Shown here: in pieces, positions 1-8,861 of the stretch
Layout of the letters: the number at the start of each line of letters is the position of its first letter
How positions within the stretch are numbered: position 1 is the stretch's first letter
From: Streptomyces albus subsp. albus
Lineage (GTDB): Bacteria; Actinomycetota; Actinomycetes; Streptomycetales; Streptomycetaceae
NCBI RefSeq assembly: GCF_000725885.1
Contig: NZ_JODR01000012.1
Span: 62,001 to 126,000 of the forward strand
Reading direction: 5' to 3'
DNA: 64,000 nucleotides
Position numbers and translations under genes: made by a program
Notes under the pieces: generated by a model
The model's input: only the letters and a program-made list of their open reading frames with translations
Told to the model about the DNA's origin: nothing
Database searches by the model: none

Positions 1-889
1 CGGACCGGTGCTCCCACACGTGCGGGACGGGCAGCACGAACACGGGCCGGCTCACGAACCCGCCGTCGTTGCCCCGTACGAGGCCGAGCAGGCTCTCGTG
101 CCACCCCTCGAACACCCCAAGCAGGTGCGCGCGGACAGCAGCCGTGTCCCCGACGTCCACGCCGGCGGCCACGTGCCAGTCGTGCGGGGCCCGGAAGGCG
201 GCGTAGACGCGGACGTGCCCCTTGCTGTTGCGCTGGGCCAGCAGCGCCTTGCCGCCGCTGCCCGCCAGCATGGTGCCCTCGCCGACGAGTTCGGCGACCT
301 CGGGGTGACGGGCCTCGCAGTCCTCGAAGCCGGCCTCGACGAAGGTGACCCCGGCGTAGTCGGGCGTGGCGTCCGACAGGGCCGGGCGGACCCGCGACCA
401 GGCACCGTCGGCGCCGACCACCAGATCGGCCTCCTCGCAGCTCCCGTCGTCCAGCAGGAGCCGCCACGTGCCGTCCGGCAGCGGGGTGACGCCCGCCACG
501 GCGCTGCCCCACCGGACGGTGCCCTCGGCGAGGGAGTCCAGGAGCAGGCCGCGCAACTGGCCGCGGTCGATCTCCGGGCTGTCGTCGTCGTGCGCCGGGG
601 GCCCCGCGACGGGCAGCACCGCCGCCGTCACCGGGTCGAGCAGCCGCCATCCCTGGCTCTCGGGACGCGAGACGGCGCGGAACCGGTCGAGCAGACCCGT
701 TGCGCGCAGCGCCGCCTGCCCGGTGCCCGCGTGGATGTCGAGACTGCCGCCCTGGGGCCGGGCACCGGCGGACACGTCCCGTTCGAAGACGGTGACGGGC
801 CGGCCGTGGCGTTGCAGGACACGGGCACAGACGAGACCCCCGAGACCGGCTCCGACGACGGCGACACGGGGGTGGGAAGGGGAGGCCAT
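1..889 (-). CDS. FAD-dependent monooxygenase (TetX/PHBH-like), 3' end missing
   Basis: Flavin-dependent aromatic hydroxylase/monooxygenase family; the substrate cannot be told from sequence. The ATG at 889 gives a protein starting MASPSHPRVAVVG. A Rossmann FAD motif GAGLGG lies at residues 13-18, with the ribose-binding Glu at about 36 in VFERD. The second FAD motif VVGADGAWSRVRP follows in mid-protein, as in PHBH-fold enzymes. 296 codons are visible and the frame runs off the window with no stop; the family is usually 370-400 residues, so roughly 80-100 residues are missing. The gene is followed upstream by the DUF1992 gene on the same strand. A 9-bp inverted repeat sits 32-65 bp upstream of the start. 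Family is certain, role unknown. Confidence 0.85.
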   Translation of the reverse strand, partial: MASPSHPRVAVVGAGLGGLVCARVLQRHGRPVTVFERDVSAGARPQGGSLDIHAGTGQAALRATGLLDRFRAVSRPESQGWRLLDPVTAAVLPVAGPPAHDDDSPEIDRGQLRGLLLDSLAEGTVRWGSAVAGVTPLPDGTWRLLLDDGSCEEADLVVGADGAWSRVRPALSDATPDYAGVTFVEAGFEDCEARHPEVAELVGEGTMLAGSGGKALLAQRNSKGHVRVYAAFRAPHDWHVAAGVDVGDTAAVRAHLLGVFEGWHESLLGLVRGNDGGFVSRPVFVLPVPHVWEHRS

Positions 890-920
890 GGGACTGTCCT
901 CTCTACAGACGGATGATTCG

Positions 921-954
921 CCGGAAGATGCGGGAAGACGCACGGATCTTCCGG
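921..954. promoter_or_regulatory. Inverted repeat upstream of the monooxygenase gene
   Basis: CCGGAAGAT at 921-929 and ATCTTCCGG at 946-954 form a perfect 9-bp inverted repeat with a 16-bp spacer. It lies 32 bp upstream of the monooxygenase ATG and could be a repressor or activator site. No cognate regulator is adjacent. Confidence 0.35.
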
Positions 955-999
955 GCACATGCGCAAAGAAAGCACATCCGTCCGAACAGGCACCAACGA

Positions 1000-1413
1000 T
1001 TAACGCGAATCCCTGTGCGATCGCTCCGCGCGCCACCGCCGCACGGCACGCTCCACGTCGAACGGGACCAGCCGGTGCGGCGGCCCCTCCGGCGGCGTGC
1101 GCACGGCCTCCTCGATCCGGACGTTGATGTCCGTCAGGATCGCCCGGACCTCCGCCTCGGAACGCGCCCGGGCAGCTCGCTCCTCCGCCTCCTGCGCGTC
1201 CTTGCGCAGCACCAGCGACGGCGGCAGGTACGACAAGTTCTCGTCGCGCATCTTGCGCTCCACCCACCACTGCTCGGTGTACGGAGCGTCCAGATCCGGC
1301 AGCGGCTTGCCCGCACCGGGCAGGTTCGCGAACTCGCCGCGCTCCTCGGCCTCCCGGATCTGCCGGTCGGCCCACGTCTCGAAGCCGACGCCCGGGGGCT
1401 TGCGTTCCGTCAT
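1000..1413 (-). CDS. DUF1992 (DnaJ-C28-like) domain protein
   Basis: Small soluble protein of 137 residues, function not established. The N-terminal half (residues 8-75) carries the family signature: ADRQIREAEERGEF, then NLPGAGKPLPDLD and YLPPSLVLRKD, which marks DUF1992/DNAJC28 conserved-region proteins. The rest is charged and helical. I chose the ATG at 1413 because GTGAAGGGA lies 5-12 nt upstream and the conserved region starts soon after; the longer frame to 1497 has no ribosome site. It reads in the same direction as the DsbA-family gene, whose stop is 41 bp upstream, so the two may be co-transcribed. Confidence 0.85.
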   Translation of the reverse strand: MTERKPPGVGFETWADRQIREAEERGEFANLPGAGKPLPDLDAPYTEQWWVERKMRDENLSYLPPSLVLRKDAQEAEERAARARSEAEVRAILTDINVRIEEAVRTPPEGPPHRLVPFDVERAVRRWRAERSHRDSR

Positions 1414-1454
1414 CCCCGTTCCCTTCACCTCGGGTCCGCGCACGGCGGCGCGGG

Positions 1455-2192
1455 TCAGTGCCGGTGCGCGGGCACCTCGCACGAACCGTCCGCACACACG
1501 GGTGCGTCCTCGTGCCCGGCCGTCGCCCCGGCCACCTGGACGAGGCCGCCCGCCGCCGCGTACGCCTGCTCCAGAGCCCGGGTGAAGACCTCGGCGGGCT
1601 GGCCCCCGGAAACCCCGAAGCGGCGGTCCAGCACGAAGAACGGTACGCCGGTGGCACCCAGGGAGGCCGCCTCCCGCTCGTCGGCCCGCACCTGGGCGGC
1701 GTACGCGTCCGGGTCGGCCAGCACCCGCCGCACCTCCGCCTCGTCCAGCCCGGCCCCGGTGGCGACGGCGACCACGGTCTCCGCGTCCCCCAGCGGCAGC
1801 AGATCGGCGAAGTTCGCCCGGTAGAAAGCGTCCAGCAAGGCGCTGTGCACGGCCGTCCCCTGCTCCTTGGCATGGTGCAGCAGGCGATGCAGCCCGAAGG
1901 TGGAGCCCGCCGTCAGCCGGCCCAGCTCATAGCCCAGCCCCTCGCCGTGCGCGGCCTCGGCGACCCGCGCCTCGGCGGCCTGAGCCTCCTGGGGGCTCAA
2001 GCCGTACTTGTCCGCCAGGTGCCGCACGACCGGCTCACCGCCGGGACCGTCCGCGTTCGGGTCCAGCTCGAAGGAACGGTGCACCACCTCGACCTCGTCC
2101 CGGTGAGCGAAGGCCGCCAGCCCCTTCTCGAACCGGGCCTTGCCGATGTAACACCACGGACAGGCGATGTCCGCCCAGATCTCCACACGCAT
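1455..2192 (-). CDS. DsbA-family oxidoreductase, FrnE-like
   Basis: Thioredoxin-fold disulfide oxidoreductase/isomerase of the FrnE group, 245 residues, cytoplasmic (no signal peptide). The redox motif CPWC is at residues 11-14 right after the first beta strand (VEIWADIACPWC). A helical insertion follows, and the cis-proline loop is seen in GATGVPFFVLDRRFGVSGGQ near the C-terminus, ending in the typical GGQP and ALEQAYA segment. The start at 2192 fits the family, in which the protein begins just before the CPWC strand; an in-frame GTG at 2231 would add 13 residues without a ribosome site. The C-terminal tail contains DAPVCADGSC, an extra Cys pair that could be redox active or bind metal. Confidence 0.88.
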   Translation of the reverse strand: MRVEIWADIACPWCYIGKARFEKGLAAFAHRDEVEVVHRSFELDPNADGPGGEPVVRHLADKYGLSPQEAQAAEARVAEAAHGEGLGYELGRLTAGSTFGLHRLLHHAKEQGTAVHSALLDAFYRANFADLLPLGDAETVVAVATGAGLDEAEVRRVLADPDAYAAQVRADEREAASLGATGVPFFVLDRRFGVSGGQPAEVFTRALEQAYAAAGGLVQVAGATAGHEDAPVCADGSCEVPAHRH

Positions 2193-2297
2193 ACGCGGGG
2201 GAACAGCGGACGCCCGGTGCCTATTCCGCACTTGTGCGGTCCGAAAACGGAGCGTTCCAGCCTGTGACCACGCTTCGGCGTCGAGATGCCGTCACCG

Positions 2298-3140
2298 TCA
2301 CCTGCTCTCATTGCTGGCCGCTGGGTCGCAGGGAAGCGCACGGCTCCACAGTTCTTCGGCGTGTTCCGCGAAGCGGTCGAACATTCCCCCGGCGCCCTGT
2401 CGGCGGAGGTGCAGCAGCGGGGAGTCGTGGCCGACGAGACGCGCGAGGTGGGGCGTGACCAGTGCCTCGTTGTCGAACCGGAACACGGACAGGCTCACGT
2501 GGTTGACCGCGTCCGGCGGGGCGGAGACCCGCGTCTCCACACCGGGCAGCGAACCGAGACGGTCGAGATGTTCCAGCGTGATGCGAATGCGCGTGGACAC
2601 GGACAGCGCCACGTCCTCGATCTCCTCGCGCTGCCTGGTCACCTCTCCGTCCGGGTCCCCGAGCAGGAAGCGGACGCGGCATCCGGCATGCGCCTTGCGC
2701 CTGACCGTGTCGGCGAAGTGCGGGACCTGGGTCCAGAAGAAATAGTTCGTGTAACCGGCGAGGAACACCTCTCCGCTCGCCGCTTCGACCAGTTCGGACC
2801 AGACCGTGGACGGGCACGCGGAACGGTACGGGTAGCTGTGGACCAGCTCCCGGTCGTGGCCTGCCTTGACGCGCTCCTGCACAACCTTTGGCCAAAGCAT
2901 GTCCTCATCCACTCCCAGCGCTCGACAGGCGTCCGCTCGGTTCCTCGCGTGCGGGGTGAGATCCGCGTTGCTCAGCCATCTTTCCGCCTGCTGGGTGGAT
3001 ACCCGTTCACGTACGCGGACTGACGCGGTGTCGCCGATTACCGGGAGCTGGCAGCCTGCGGGAACCGCGCCCGGGCGGGTGGTGACTGGACGACCGTCGC
3101 CGACTGCAACGTCCTCATGCGGCGCCACCCCGACGGTCAC
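2298..3140 (-). CDS. DUF5919 regulator, apparently lacking the first HTH helix
   Basis: Member of the Streptomyces XRE-like regulators with a C-terminal DUF5919 domain (about residues 105-275: HSYPYRSACPSTVWSELVE, GYTNYFFWTQVPHFADTVRR, DEALVTPHLARLVGH). Before it comes only the second half of an HTH, RVRERVSTQQAERWL, preceded by about 45 residues with no family likeness. No ATG exists upstream of this; the best start is the GTG at 3140, which overlaps the carboxyltransferase stop as GTGA and suggests translational coupling. Either the true N-terminus was lost when this gene fused to its neighbour's end, or the gene is a decaying fragment. The frame stays intact to its stop, which argues for some function. 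The ligand is unknown. Confidence 0.6.
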   Translation of the reverse strand: MTVGVAPHEDVAVGDGRPVTTRPGAVPAGCQLPVIGDTASVRVRERVSTQQAERWLSNADLTPHARNRADACRALGVDEDMLWPKVVQERVKAGHDRELVHSYPYRSACPSTVWSELVEAASGEVFLAGYTNYFFWTQVPHFADTVRRKAHAGCRVRFLLGDPDGEVTRQREEIEDVALSVSTRIRITLEHLDRLGSLPGVETRVSAPPDAVNHVSLSVFRFDNEALVTPHLARLVGHDSPLLHLRRQGAGGMFDRFAEHAEELWSRALPCDPAASNESR

Positions 3141-5080
3141 TGAGAGTGGTGTGCCGGCGGGACGATGCCGCGGGCCACGCCGAGGGCGACGACGTCCTGG
3201 GGGCGCAGCCGCAGCGCGTCGGCCGTCTCCGCGACACGGCCGGAGTCGCGTTTGAGGATGGCGGCGGCCGACTCCGGCGCGATGACGGAGAAGTAGCTGT
3301 CCGGGGTGACCCACAGCCGGCCGGGCGCGGCCAGGGCGAGGGCGCCGCCGGAGCCGCCCTCGCCGATCAGCAGCGAGGTGACGGGCACCGGTGACTCCGC
3401 GACGGCGGCGAACGTCTCTGCGATGGCGGGACCGGCACCGGCCGCCTCCGCGTCGGGCCCGTTGGCGGCGCCGGGCGTGTCGATGAGGGTGAGGACGGGG
3501 ATGCCGAGCCGGGCGGCCAGGCGCAGCAGGCGGGTGGCGGTGCGGTATCCGGCGGGCCGGGTGGGGGTGCCGCACTGGGCGGCGAAGGCGACGGTCCGCC
3601 CGTCCCGCAGTCCGAAGCCGCACCGCATGCCCGGGTCGGTCCCGCCGCAGCGGTCGCCGTTGATCTCCTCACGGCTGTCGAAGTACGCGTCCAGGTAGGC
3701 GGCGGCGCGGGGCCGTCCGGCGGCCCTTGCCCGCGCCACGGCGGCCATGCCGCTGCCGGGCGCCACGGCAGCGTAGGTCCCTTCCACCGAGGCGTGCGGC
3801 CCGTCGCCCGTTTGCGGCTCGGCGGCGGCCCGGTCCGTTCCGGCGGGTGCGTCGGGGGCAGACGGCCCCGACCCCGGCGGCGAAGCCGTGGCCCGCACCT
3901 CGGGTGCGGGGTGCTCGCCCGCCGGCCCGGGCGGCCCCTCTCCGGCGGACCCCTCGGCCCCCGGTGGCGAGGCCGTGGCACGTACGCCGGGCCCGGGCGG
4001 CGGTGCGGCGCCAGCAGGTGTCCCGGCGCCGGACGGCGGGGCGGTGGTGGGGGTCCCGGACACGGGTGCGGGCCCCACCGTGTGCGCCCCGGCGCCGGAC
4101 GGCGGAGCGGCCGTGGGAGCCCCAGGAACGGGCGCGGGCCCCACGGTGTGCGCCCCGGCACCAGACGGCAGCGCCTCCGCCCGCTCCCCCCGCCGACGCG
4201 GCGGCGCCTCCGCCCCCTCTTCCCCAAGGTGCGGCCCCGACTCCTCCCCGAGGTGCCGCCCCCGCGTCAGCGCGTGCGGTACCGGTGCGGGTTCGGGTGG
4301 TGCGGGGGTGCCGTCCGGGGCGTGGCGGGGGCCGGCGGTCAGGAGGGTGAGCCAGTGGGCGAGGGTCCGGGCCAGCTCGTGGGCGGGTACCAGTTGGTCG
4401 AGGTGGCCGGCCGCGTACTGGGCCTCCGCCGTGTAGGCGGCCGGGTCCGCGTCGGGCGGCCGGACCCGGGAGCCGGCGAACGCGACCTGTGCGCCGGGCA
4501 GCCCCAGCACGATGTCCGCACCGGCGGCGAGGGTGGCCCATCCGCCGCCCGTGGTCGGGTCGCGGACGACGGCGAGCTGCGGCAGCCCCGCCGCGCGGGT
4601 CAGCGCGGTCTGCCGGGCGACGCGCTGGAGCTGGCTGAGGGCGCGCATGCCCTCCTGCATGCGGCTGCCGCCGGTGGCCACGAGGGTGACGACGGGCAGC
4701 CGCAGCCGGCGGGCCTGCTCGTGCGCGGTCTCGACGAGGTCACCGGTGCGGGCCCCGAGGGAGCCGCCGAGGAAGCCGAACTCGAAGGAGAGCAGCACCG
4801 CTTCGCGGGCGCCGATCCGCCCGGTGCCGCACACCACGGACTCCTGTTCGCCGGTGCGTTCCCGGGCGCGGGCCCGCGCTGCGTTGTAGCCGGGCCAGCC
4901 CAGCGGTCCGTCGGGTGGTTCGGGCGTGGCGGGCGGGCCGGTCTCGAACTCCCGGAAGTGGTCGGCGACCTGGGCGAGCACGTCCCGTGCCGAGGCCGTA
5001 GACCGACCGCCGCCGTCCCCTCTCGCGCCGTCGGGTCCCGTGGGTGTCATGCCTCCAGCCTGCGGCACCGGGTGCCGCAT
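3137..5080 (-). CDS. Acyl-CoA carboxyltransferase, fused beta and alpha (AccD-AccA type)
   Basis: Transfers carboxyl from carboxybiotin to an acyl-CoA, probably acetyl-CoA. 647 residues hold both halves: a beta-like crotonase domain (about residues 60-250, oxyanion motif GGSRMQEG at 137-144) and an alpha-like domain (about 430-640, IGEGGSGGALALA and PESAAAILKRD). They are joined by a linker of about 170 residues rich in Pro, Ala and Gly, containing a 66-bp tandem repeat. The usual AccD zinc finger is absent. No biotin carboxylase or BCCP gene is nearby. The ATG at 5080 has GGAG 8 nt upstream; the ATG at 5050 (MTPTGPDG) is an alternative. The stop overlaps the downstream regulator as GTGA. Confidence 0.85.
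   Translation of the reverse strand: MRHPVPQAGGMTPTGPDGARGDGGGRSTASARDVLAQVADHFREFETGPPATPEPPDGPLGWPGYNAARARARERTGEQESVVCGTGRIGAREAVLLSFEFGFLGGSLGARTGDLVETAHEQARRLRLPVVTLVATGGSRMQEGMRALSQLQRVARQTALTRAAGLPQLAVVRDPTTGGGWATLAAGADIVLGLPGAQVAFAGSRVRPPDADPAAYTAEAQYAAGHLDQLVPAHELARTLAHWLTLLTAGPRHAPDGTPAPPEPAPVPHALTRGRHLGEESGPHLGEEGAEAPPRRRGERAEALPSGAGAHTVGPAPVPGAPTAAPPSGAGAHTVGPAPVSGTPTTAPPSGAGTPAGAAPPPGPGVRATASPPGAEGSAGEGPPGPAGEHPAPEVRATASPPGSGPSAPDAPAGTDRAAAEPQTGDGPHASVEGTYAAVAPGSGMAAVARARAAGRPRAAAYLDAYFDSREEINGDRCGGTDPGMRCGFGLRDGRTVAFAAQCGTPTRPAGYRTATRLLRLAARLGIPVLTLIDTPGAANGPDAEAAGAGPAIAETFAAVAESPVPVTSLLIGEGGSGGALALAAPGRLWVTPDSYFSVIAPESAAAILKRDSGRVAETADALRLRPQDVVALGVARGIVPPAHHSQ
4017..4170. repeat. 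66-bp imperfect tandem repeat inside the carboxyltransferase linker
   Basis: Two to two and a half copies of a 66-bp unit. For example, CCGGCGCCGGACGGCGG recurs 66 bp apart, and so does GGGCCCCACCGTGTGCGCC. The period is 22 codons, so copy-number change would keep the frame. It encodes PPSGAGAHTVGPAPV-type linker sequence. Confidence 0.7.
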
Positions 5081-5155
5081 GTCACCCGCTCCGGCCGCCG
5101 GGCCCGGCTCCTTCCCGGCCGGGAGCGAGGACGGCGGGGGTCCGGCGGCGAGTCG

Positions 5156-6256
5156 TCAGCGGACGACCTGGCCGCGCAGCACGACGTGCCGGGGCGCGGT
5201 GAGGACGCGCAGGTCGTCGCGGGGGTCCGCGGCGTAGACGACGAGGTCGGCGGGGGCGCCCTCGGTGAGGCCGGGACGGCCGAGCCAGTCGCGGGCGTGC
5301 CATACGGCTGCCGAGAGCGCGTCCCGCGCGGGGATGCCGGCGGCGGCCAGTTCGGCGACTTCCTGGCCGACGAGCCCGTGGGCGAGGGAGCCGCCCGCGT
5401 CGGTGCCGGTGAAGACGGGGATGCCCGCCTCCCACGCGGCCCGCACGGTGTCGTAGCGGCGGGCGTGCAGGTCGCGCATGTGGGCGGCCCAGCGGGGGTA
5501 CTTCTTCTCGCCGCCCGCGGCCAGGGTGGGGAAGGTGGCGATGTTGACCAGGGTGGGGACGATGGCGACGCCGCGCTCGGCGAACAGGGGGATGGTCTCC
5601 TCGGTGAGCCCGGTGGCGTGCTCGATGCAGTCGATGCCCGCTTCGACCAGGTCGCGCAGGGAGTTCTCGGCGAAGCAGTGCGCGGTGACGCGGGCGCCTT
5701 CCTCGTGGGCGGCGGTGATGGCCTCCTCGATGGCCCAGCGGGGCCAGCAGGGGCTGAGGTCGCCTTCGGCGCGGTCGATCCAGTCGCCGACGAGTTTGAC
5801 CCAGCCGTCGCCGCGGCGGGCTTCGCGGCGCACGTAGGCGGCGAGGTCGCCGGGTTCGATCTCGTGCGCGTAGTTGCGGATGTAGCGGCGGGTGCGCGCG
5901 ATGTGGCGGCCCGCGCGGATGATGCGGGGCAGGTCGTCGCGGTCGTCGATCCAGCGGGTGTCGGAGGGGGAGCCCGCGTCGCGCAGCAGCAGTGCGCCGG
6001 CGTCCCGGTCGGTGAGCGCCTGTTTCTCGCTGGTGCCGGCGTCGACCGGGCCGTGGGCGTCGAGGCCGACGTGGCAGTGCGCGTCGACCAGTCCGGGCAG
6101 TACCCAGCCCTCCAGTGTCGGGGGGTCGGCGTGGACGGCGGGTGAGCGGGGCGGCTGGTAGGTGACGCGGCCGTCCACCACCCACAGTTCGTCCCTGACC
6201 TCCTCGGGTCCGACCAGTACCCGCCCCTTGATGTGCAGACTCGCGCGCTCACTCAT
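5156..6256 (-). CDS. Metal-dependent amidohydrolase (imidazolonepropionase-like)
   Basis: Amidohydrolase-superfamily enzyme of 366 residues acting on C-N bonds; the substrate is unknown. Visible metal ligands are the HxH motif at His60/His62 (LVDAHCHVG), a candidate carboxylated Lys in DGWVKLVGDW, His in VTAHCFAE, His in CIEHATG, and the catalytic Asp in FTGTDAGGS. The beta-sandwich parts at both ends are present (HIKGRVLVGPEEV and DLVVYAADPRDDL), so the protein looks complete. The ATG at 6256 places the first strand correctly; a longer frame to 6319 runs into the upstream GC-rich repeat and was rejected. It stands alone and is divergent from ectA. It resembles prolidase-like amidohydrolases common in actinomycetes. 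Confidence 0.87.
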   Translation of the reverse strand: MSERASLHIKGRVLVGPEEVRDELWVVDGRVTYQPPRSPAVHADPPTLEGWVLPGLVDAHCHVGLDAHGPVDAGTSEKQALTDRDAGALLLRDAGSPSDTRWIDDRDDLPRIIRAGRHIARTRRYIRNYAHEIEPGDLAAYVRREARRGDGWVKLVGDWIDRAEGDLSPCWPRWAIEEAITAAHEEGARVTAHCFAENSLRDLVEAGIDCIEHATGLTEETIPLFAERGVAIVPTLVNIATFPTLAAGGEKKYPRWAAHMRDLHARRYDTVRAAWEAGIPVFTGTDAGGSLAHGLVGQEVAELAAAGIPARDALSAAVWHARDWLGRPGLTEGAPADLVVYAADPRDDLRVLTAPRHVVLRGQVVR

Positions 6257-6856
6257 GGCCGCACTGTACGAGTGCCGGGTACGGCGCCGTCCAGGGTGCG
6301 GGGTGGGACGGGACGGCACCCGGCGGCCGGGGTGCGGGGTGGGACAGCGCCCGGCACGAGCGGGAGCGGCACCCGGCGGGACAGCGCCCGGCGCGAGCGG
6401 GAGCGACAGGCGGCGGGGCGCCGCCGGCCGGATGCGTCAGGCATGGCGGAGAAGCGGCGCGGGCGCCCCGGAAAAGTGGCGCCCGGGGGTACCCGAGGAG
6501 AAGCGCAGGCATACTCACGGAAAACCGGGACATGCGTTTACCCCCGGGTTTACGATGTATTCCTCACAGGTTTTCCGGCGCAGGTTCCCGTCTTCTTCTG
6601 CCCGCTTTCCTGCATCTCAAACGCAAAGATTTCGCTAGCGCGTGAACCGCATATTCCGGACCCCTCGCACGGCCGTTATCGCACTGTGACATACTCCACA
6701 GCGCGTCCGCAATATACGGACATAATCGTGCGAAAGGGGGCGGTTTCCCGGGGGCTCGTGCGCCCGTTCGCCCGCGCGCGATAACACAAACAGCCCTTCT
6801 GGCGTAACCCCTCACCCCCGTGCGCTTTCAGATTCTCCTGGGTAAATTGAATTCGC
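6257..6856. other. 600-bp divergent intergenic region between amidohydrolase and ectA
   Basis: No gene seen. 6290-6415 is very GC-rich with imperfect direct repeats (GGTGCGGGGTGGGAC twice, and CGAGCGGGAGCG within CCCGGC-rich units twice). From about 6520 to 6856 the DNA is much more AT-rich than its surroundings, as expected for a promoter region. CATAAT at 6721-6726 resembles a -10 box. I found no convincing small reading frame. Confidence 0.6.
6705..6721. promoter_or_regulatory. Inverted repeat GTCCG-N7-CGGAC upstream of ectA
   Basis: GTCCG at 6705-6709 and CGGAC at 6717-6721 form an inverted repeat directly in front of the -10-like CATAAT. It is a candidate operator for osmotic or nutritional control of ectABCD. 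The regulator is unknown; it matches no binding site I can name. Confidence 0.35.
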
Positions 6857-7423
6857 ATGACCGCCGCACAAGCAGACCATGCACGTGCCCACAGAGACTT
6901 TCTGGAAATGCCGGAGGGACTGAAGCTCGACACACCTCGTGTGGACGACGGGGCCGCGATCTGGCGCATCGCCCGCGACTCCAAGACCCTCGATCTCAAC
7001 TCCTCCTACAGCTACCTGCTGTGGTGTCGCGACTTCGCCGCCACCTCGGTCGTCGCCCGGGACGGGTCCGGTGAACCGGTCGGTTTCATCACCGGCTACC
7101 TGCGCCCCGAGCGGCCCCGCACCCTGCTGGTGTGGCAGGTGGCCGTCGACGAGGCGGCCCGGGGCCGCGGACTCGCGGCGGCGATGCTGGACGGGCTGAC
7201 ACTCCGTGTCGCCGAGGAGCACGGCATCGACAGCATCGAGACCACGGTCACCCCGGACAACACCCCCTCGAACCGGTTGTTCGCCTCCTACGCGCAGCGC
7301 CACTCGGCAGCGGTCGCCAAGGACGTGCTGTTCGACGCCGGCCTCTTCCCCGAGGACGGCCACCTGCCGGAGGTGCTCTACCGGATCGGCCCGGTCGTGT
7401 TTCCCGGCGCATCGAAGCGCTGA
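6857..7423 (+). CDS. ectA: L-2,4-diaminobutyrate N(gamma)-acetyltransferase
   Basis: Second step of ectoine synthesis: acetylates L-2,4-diaminobutyrate with acetyl-CoA. 188 residues, GNAT fold, with the acetyl-CoA loop RGRGLA at 102-107 following the strand VWQVAVDE, and the EctA-typical block DLNSSYSYLLWCRDF at 46-60. First gene of ectABCD, with 89 bp before ectB. The ATG at 6857 has no Shine-Dalgarno sequence, while TAAATT lies only 8 nt upstream, so the message may be leaderless. The N-terminus is about 15 residues longer than in many EctA proteins; a later start is possible but no internal ATG before the conserved region is better placed. Confidence 0.96.
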   Translation: MTAAQADHARAHRDFLEMPEGLKLDTPRVDDGAAIWRIARDSKTLDLNSSYSYLLWCRDFAATSVVARDGSGEPVGFITGYLRPERPRTLLVWQVAVDEAARGRGLAAAMLDGLTLRVAEEHGIDSIETTVTPDNTPSNRLFASYAQRHSAAVAKDVLFDAGLFPEDGHLPEVLYRIGPVVFPGASKR

Positions 7424-7512
7424 CGTATACGGCCGAACCACCACGGGTAGGCCCGTCGCCGGCCCTCCCAGCGGACTTCTCTCCTCACGCGACTCACTCC
7501 CAGGAGCAAGCT

Positions 7513-8781
7513 GTGACCATCACCCAGCCGGACCTCAGTGTCTTCGAAACCGTGGAGTCGGAGGTGCGCAGCTACTGCCGTGGCTGGCCTACCGTCTTCG
7601 ACCGGGCGCAGGGCGCGCACATGTACGACGAGGACGGCCACACCTACCTCGACTTCTTCGCCGGAGCGGGCACCCTCAACTACGGCCACAACAACCCGGT
7701 CCTCAAGCGGGCCCTCCTGGACTACCTGGAGCGGGACGGCGTCACGCACGGCCTGGACATGTCCACCGTGGCCAAACGCTCGTTCCTGGAGACGTTCCAG
7801 GAGCTGGTGCTGGCCCCGCGCGGTCTGGACCACAAGGTGATGTTCCCCGGCCCGACCGGCACCAACGCGGTGGAGGCGGCGCTCAAGCTGGCCCGCAAGG
7901 TCAAGGGCCGCGAGTCGATCGTCTCGTTCACCAACGCCTTCCACGGCATGTCGCTGGGCTCCCTGGCCGTGACCGGCAACGCCTTCAAGCGGGCGGGCGC
8001 CGGCATCCCCCTGGTGCACGGCACGCCGATGCCGTTCGACGACTACCTCAACGGCGCCACCGAGGACTTCGTCTGGTTCGAGCGGCTGCTGGTCGACCAG
8101 GGCTCCGGGCTCAACAAGCCCGCGGCGGTCATCGTGGAGACGGTGCAGGGCGAGGGCGGCATCAACGTCGCGCGTGCCGAGTGGCTGCGGGCCCTGGCGG
8201 ACCTGTGCAAGCGGCACGACATGCTGCTGATCGTCGACGACATCCAGATGGGCTGCGGCCGTACCGGCGCCTTCTTCTCCTTCGAGGAGGCGGGCATCAA
8301 GCCGGACATCATCACCCTGTCGAAGTCGATCGGCGGCTACGGGCTGCCGCTGGCGCTCACCCTCTTCAAGCCGGAGCTGGACATCTGGGAGCCGGGCGAG
8401 CACAACGGCACCTTCCGCGGCAACAACCCGGCGTTCGTCACCGCGACGGCCGCGCTCCAGACGTACTGGGCGGACGGCCAGATGGAGAAGCAGATCCTCT
8501 CCCGCGGTGAGCAGGTGGAGGCGGCGCTCAAGGCCATCGCGGAGGAGCACGCCGACGAGGTCGCCGACTACCGGGGCCGCGGCCTGGTGTGGGGCCTGGA
8601 GTTCCACAACAAGAACCGGGCCAACGCCGTGGCCCGCCGCGCCTTCGAACTGGGGCTGCTCATCGAGACTTCCGGCCCGGAGAGCGAGGTCGTCAAGCTG
8701 CTGCCCGCGCTGACCACCACGCCCGACGAGCTGGACGAGGGGCTGCGCATCCTGGCGCGCGCCGTGCGCGAGACCGCCTGA
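7513..8781 (+). CDS. ectB: Diaminobutyrate--2-oxoglutarate transaminase
   Basis: First committed step of ectoine synthesis: converts L-aspartate-beta-semialdehyde plus glutamate to L-2,4-diaminobutyrate. 422 residues, PLP-dependent class III aminotransferase. The Schiff-base Lys is K271 in [11 protein letters not shown]; the pyridine-binding Asp is in [12 protein letters not shown] (around 242); [16 protein letters not shown] is the phosphate-binding region. GTG start at 7513 with AGGAG 6 nt upstream; the open frame extending upstream through ectA is a shadow. Second gene of the operon. Confidence 0.97.
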   Translation: MTITQPDLSVFETVESEVRSYCRGWPTVFDRAQGAHMYDEDGHTYLDFFAGAGTLNYGHNNPVLKRALLDYLERDGVTHGLDMSTVAKRSFLETFQELVLAPRGLDHKVMFPGPTGTNAVEAALKLARKVKGRESIVSFTNAFHGMSLGSLAVTGNAFKRAGAGIPLVHGTPMPFDDYLNGATEDFVWFERLLVDQGSGLNKPAAVIVETVQGEGGINVARAEWLRALADLCKRHDMLLIVDDIQMGCGRTGAFFSFEEAGIKPDIITLSKSIGGYGLPLALTLFKPELDIWEPGEHNGTFRGNNPAFVTATAALQTYWADGQMEKQILSRGEQVEAALKAIAEEHADEVADYRGRGLVWGLEFHNKNRANAVARRAFELGLLIETSGPESEVVKLLPALTTTPDELDEGLRILARAVRETA

Positions 8782-8861
8782 CCCCCGTGACGCGGCCCGT
8801 CCTGGCTGACGCCGGGGCGGGCCTCTTCCGTGATACACACAGAGAAAGGCACCATCAGACA

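Noticed and set aside
3794..6145. A 783-codon plus-strand frame over the carboxyltransferase and amidohydrolase
   Set aside because: Antisense shadow. The minus strand encodes two recognisable enzymes with intact motifs.
6520..6856. GlnR binding site upstream of ectA
   Set aside because: GTAAC near 6804 has no matching GAAAC half-site at the right spacing.
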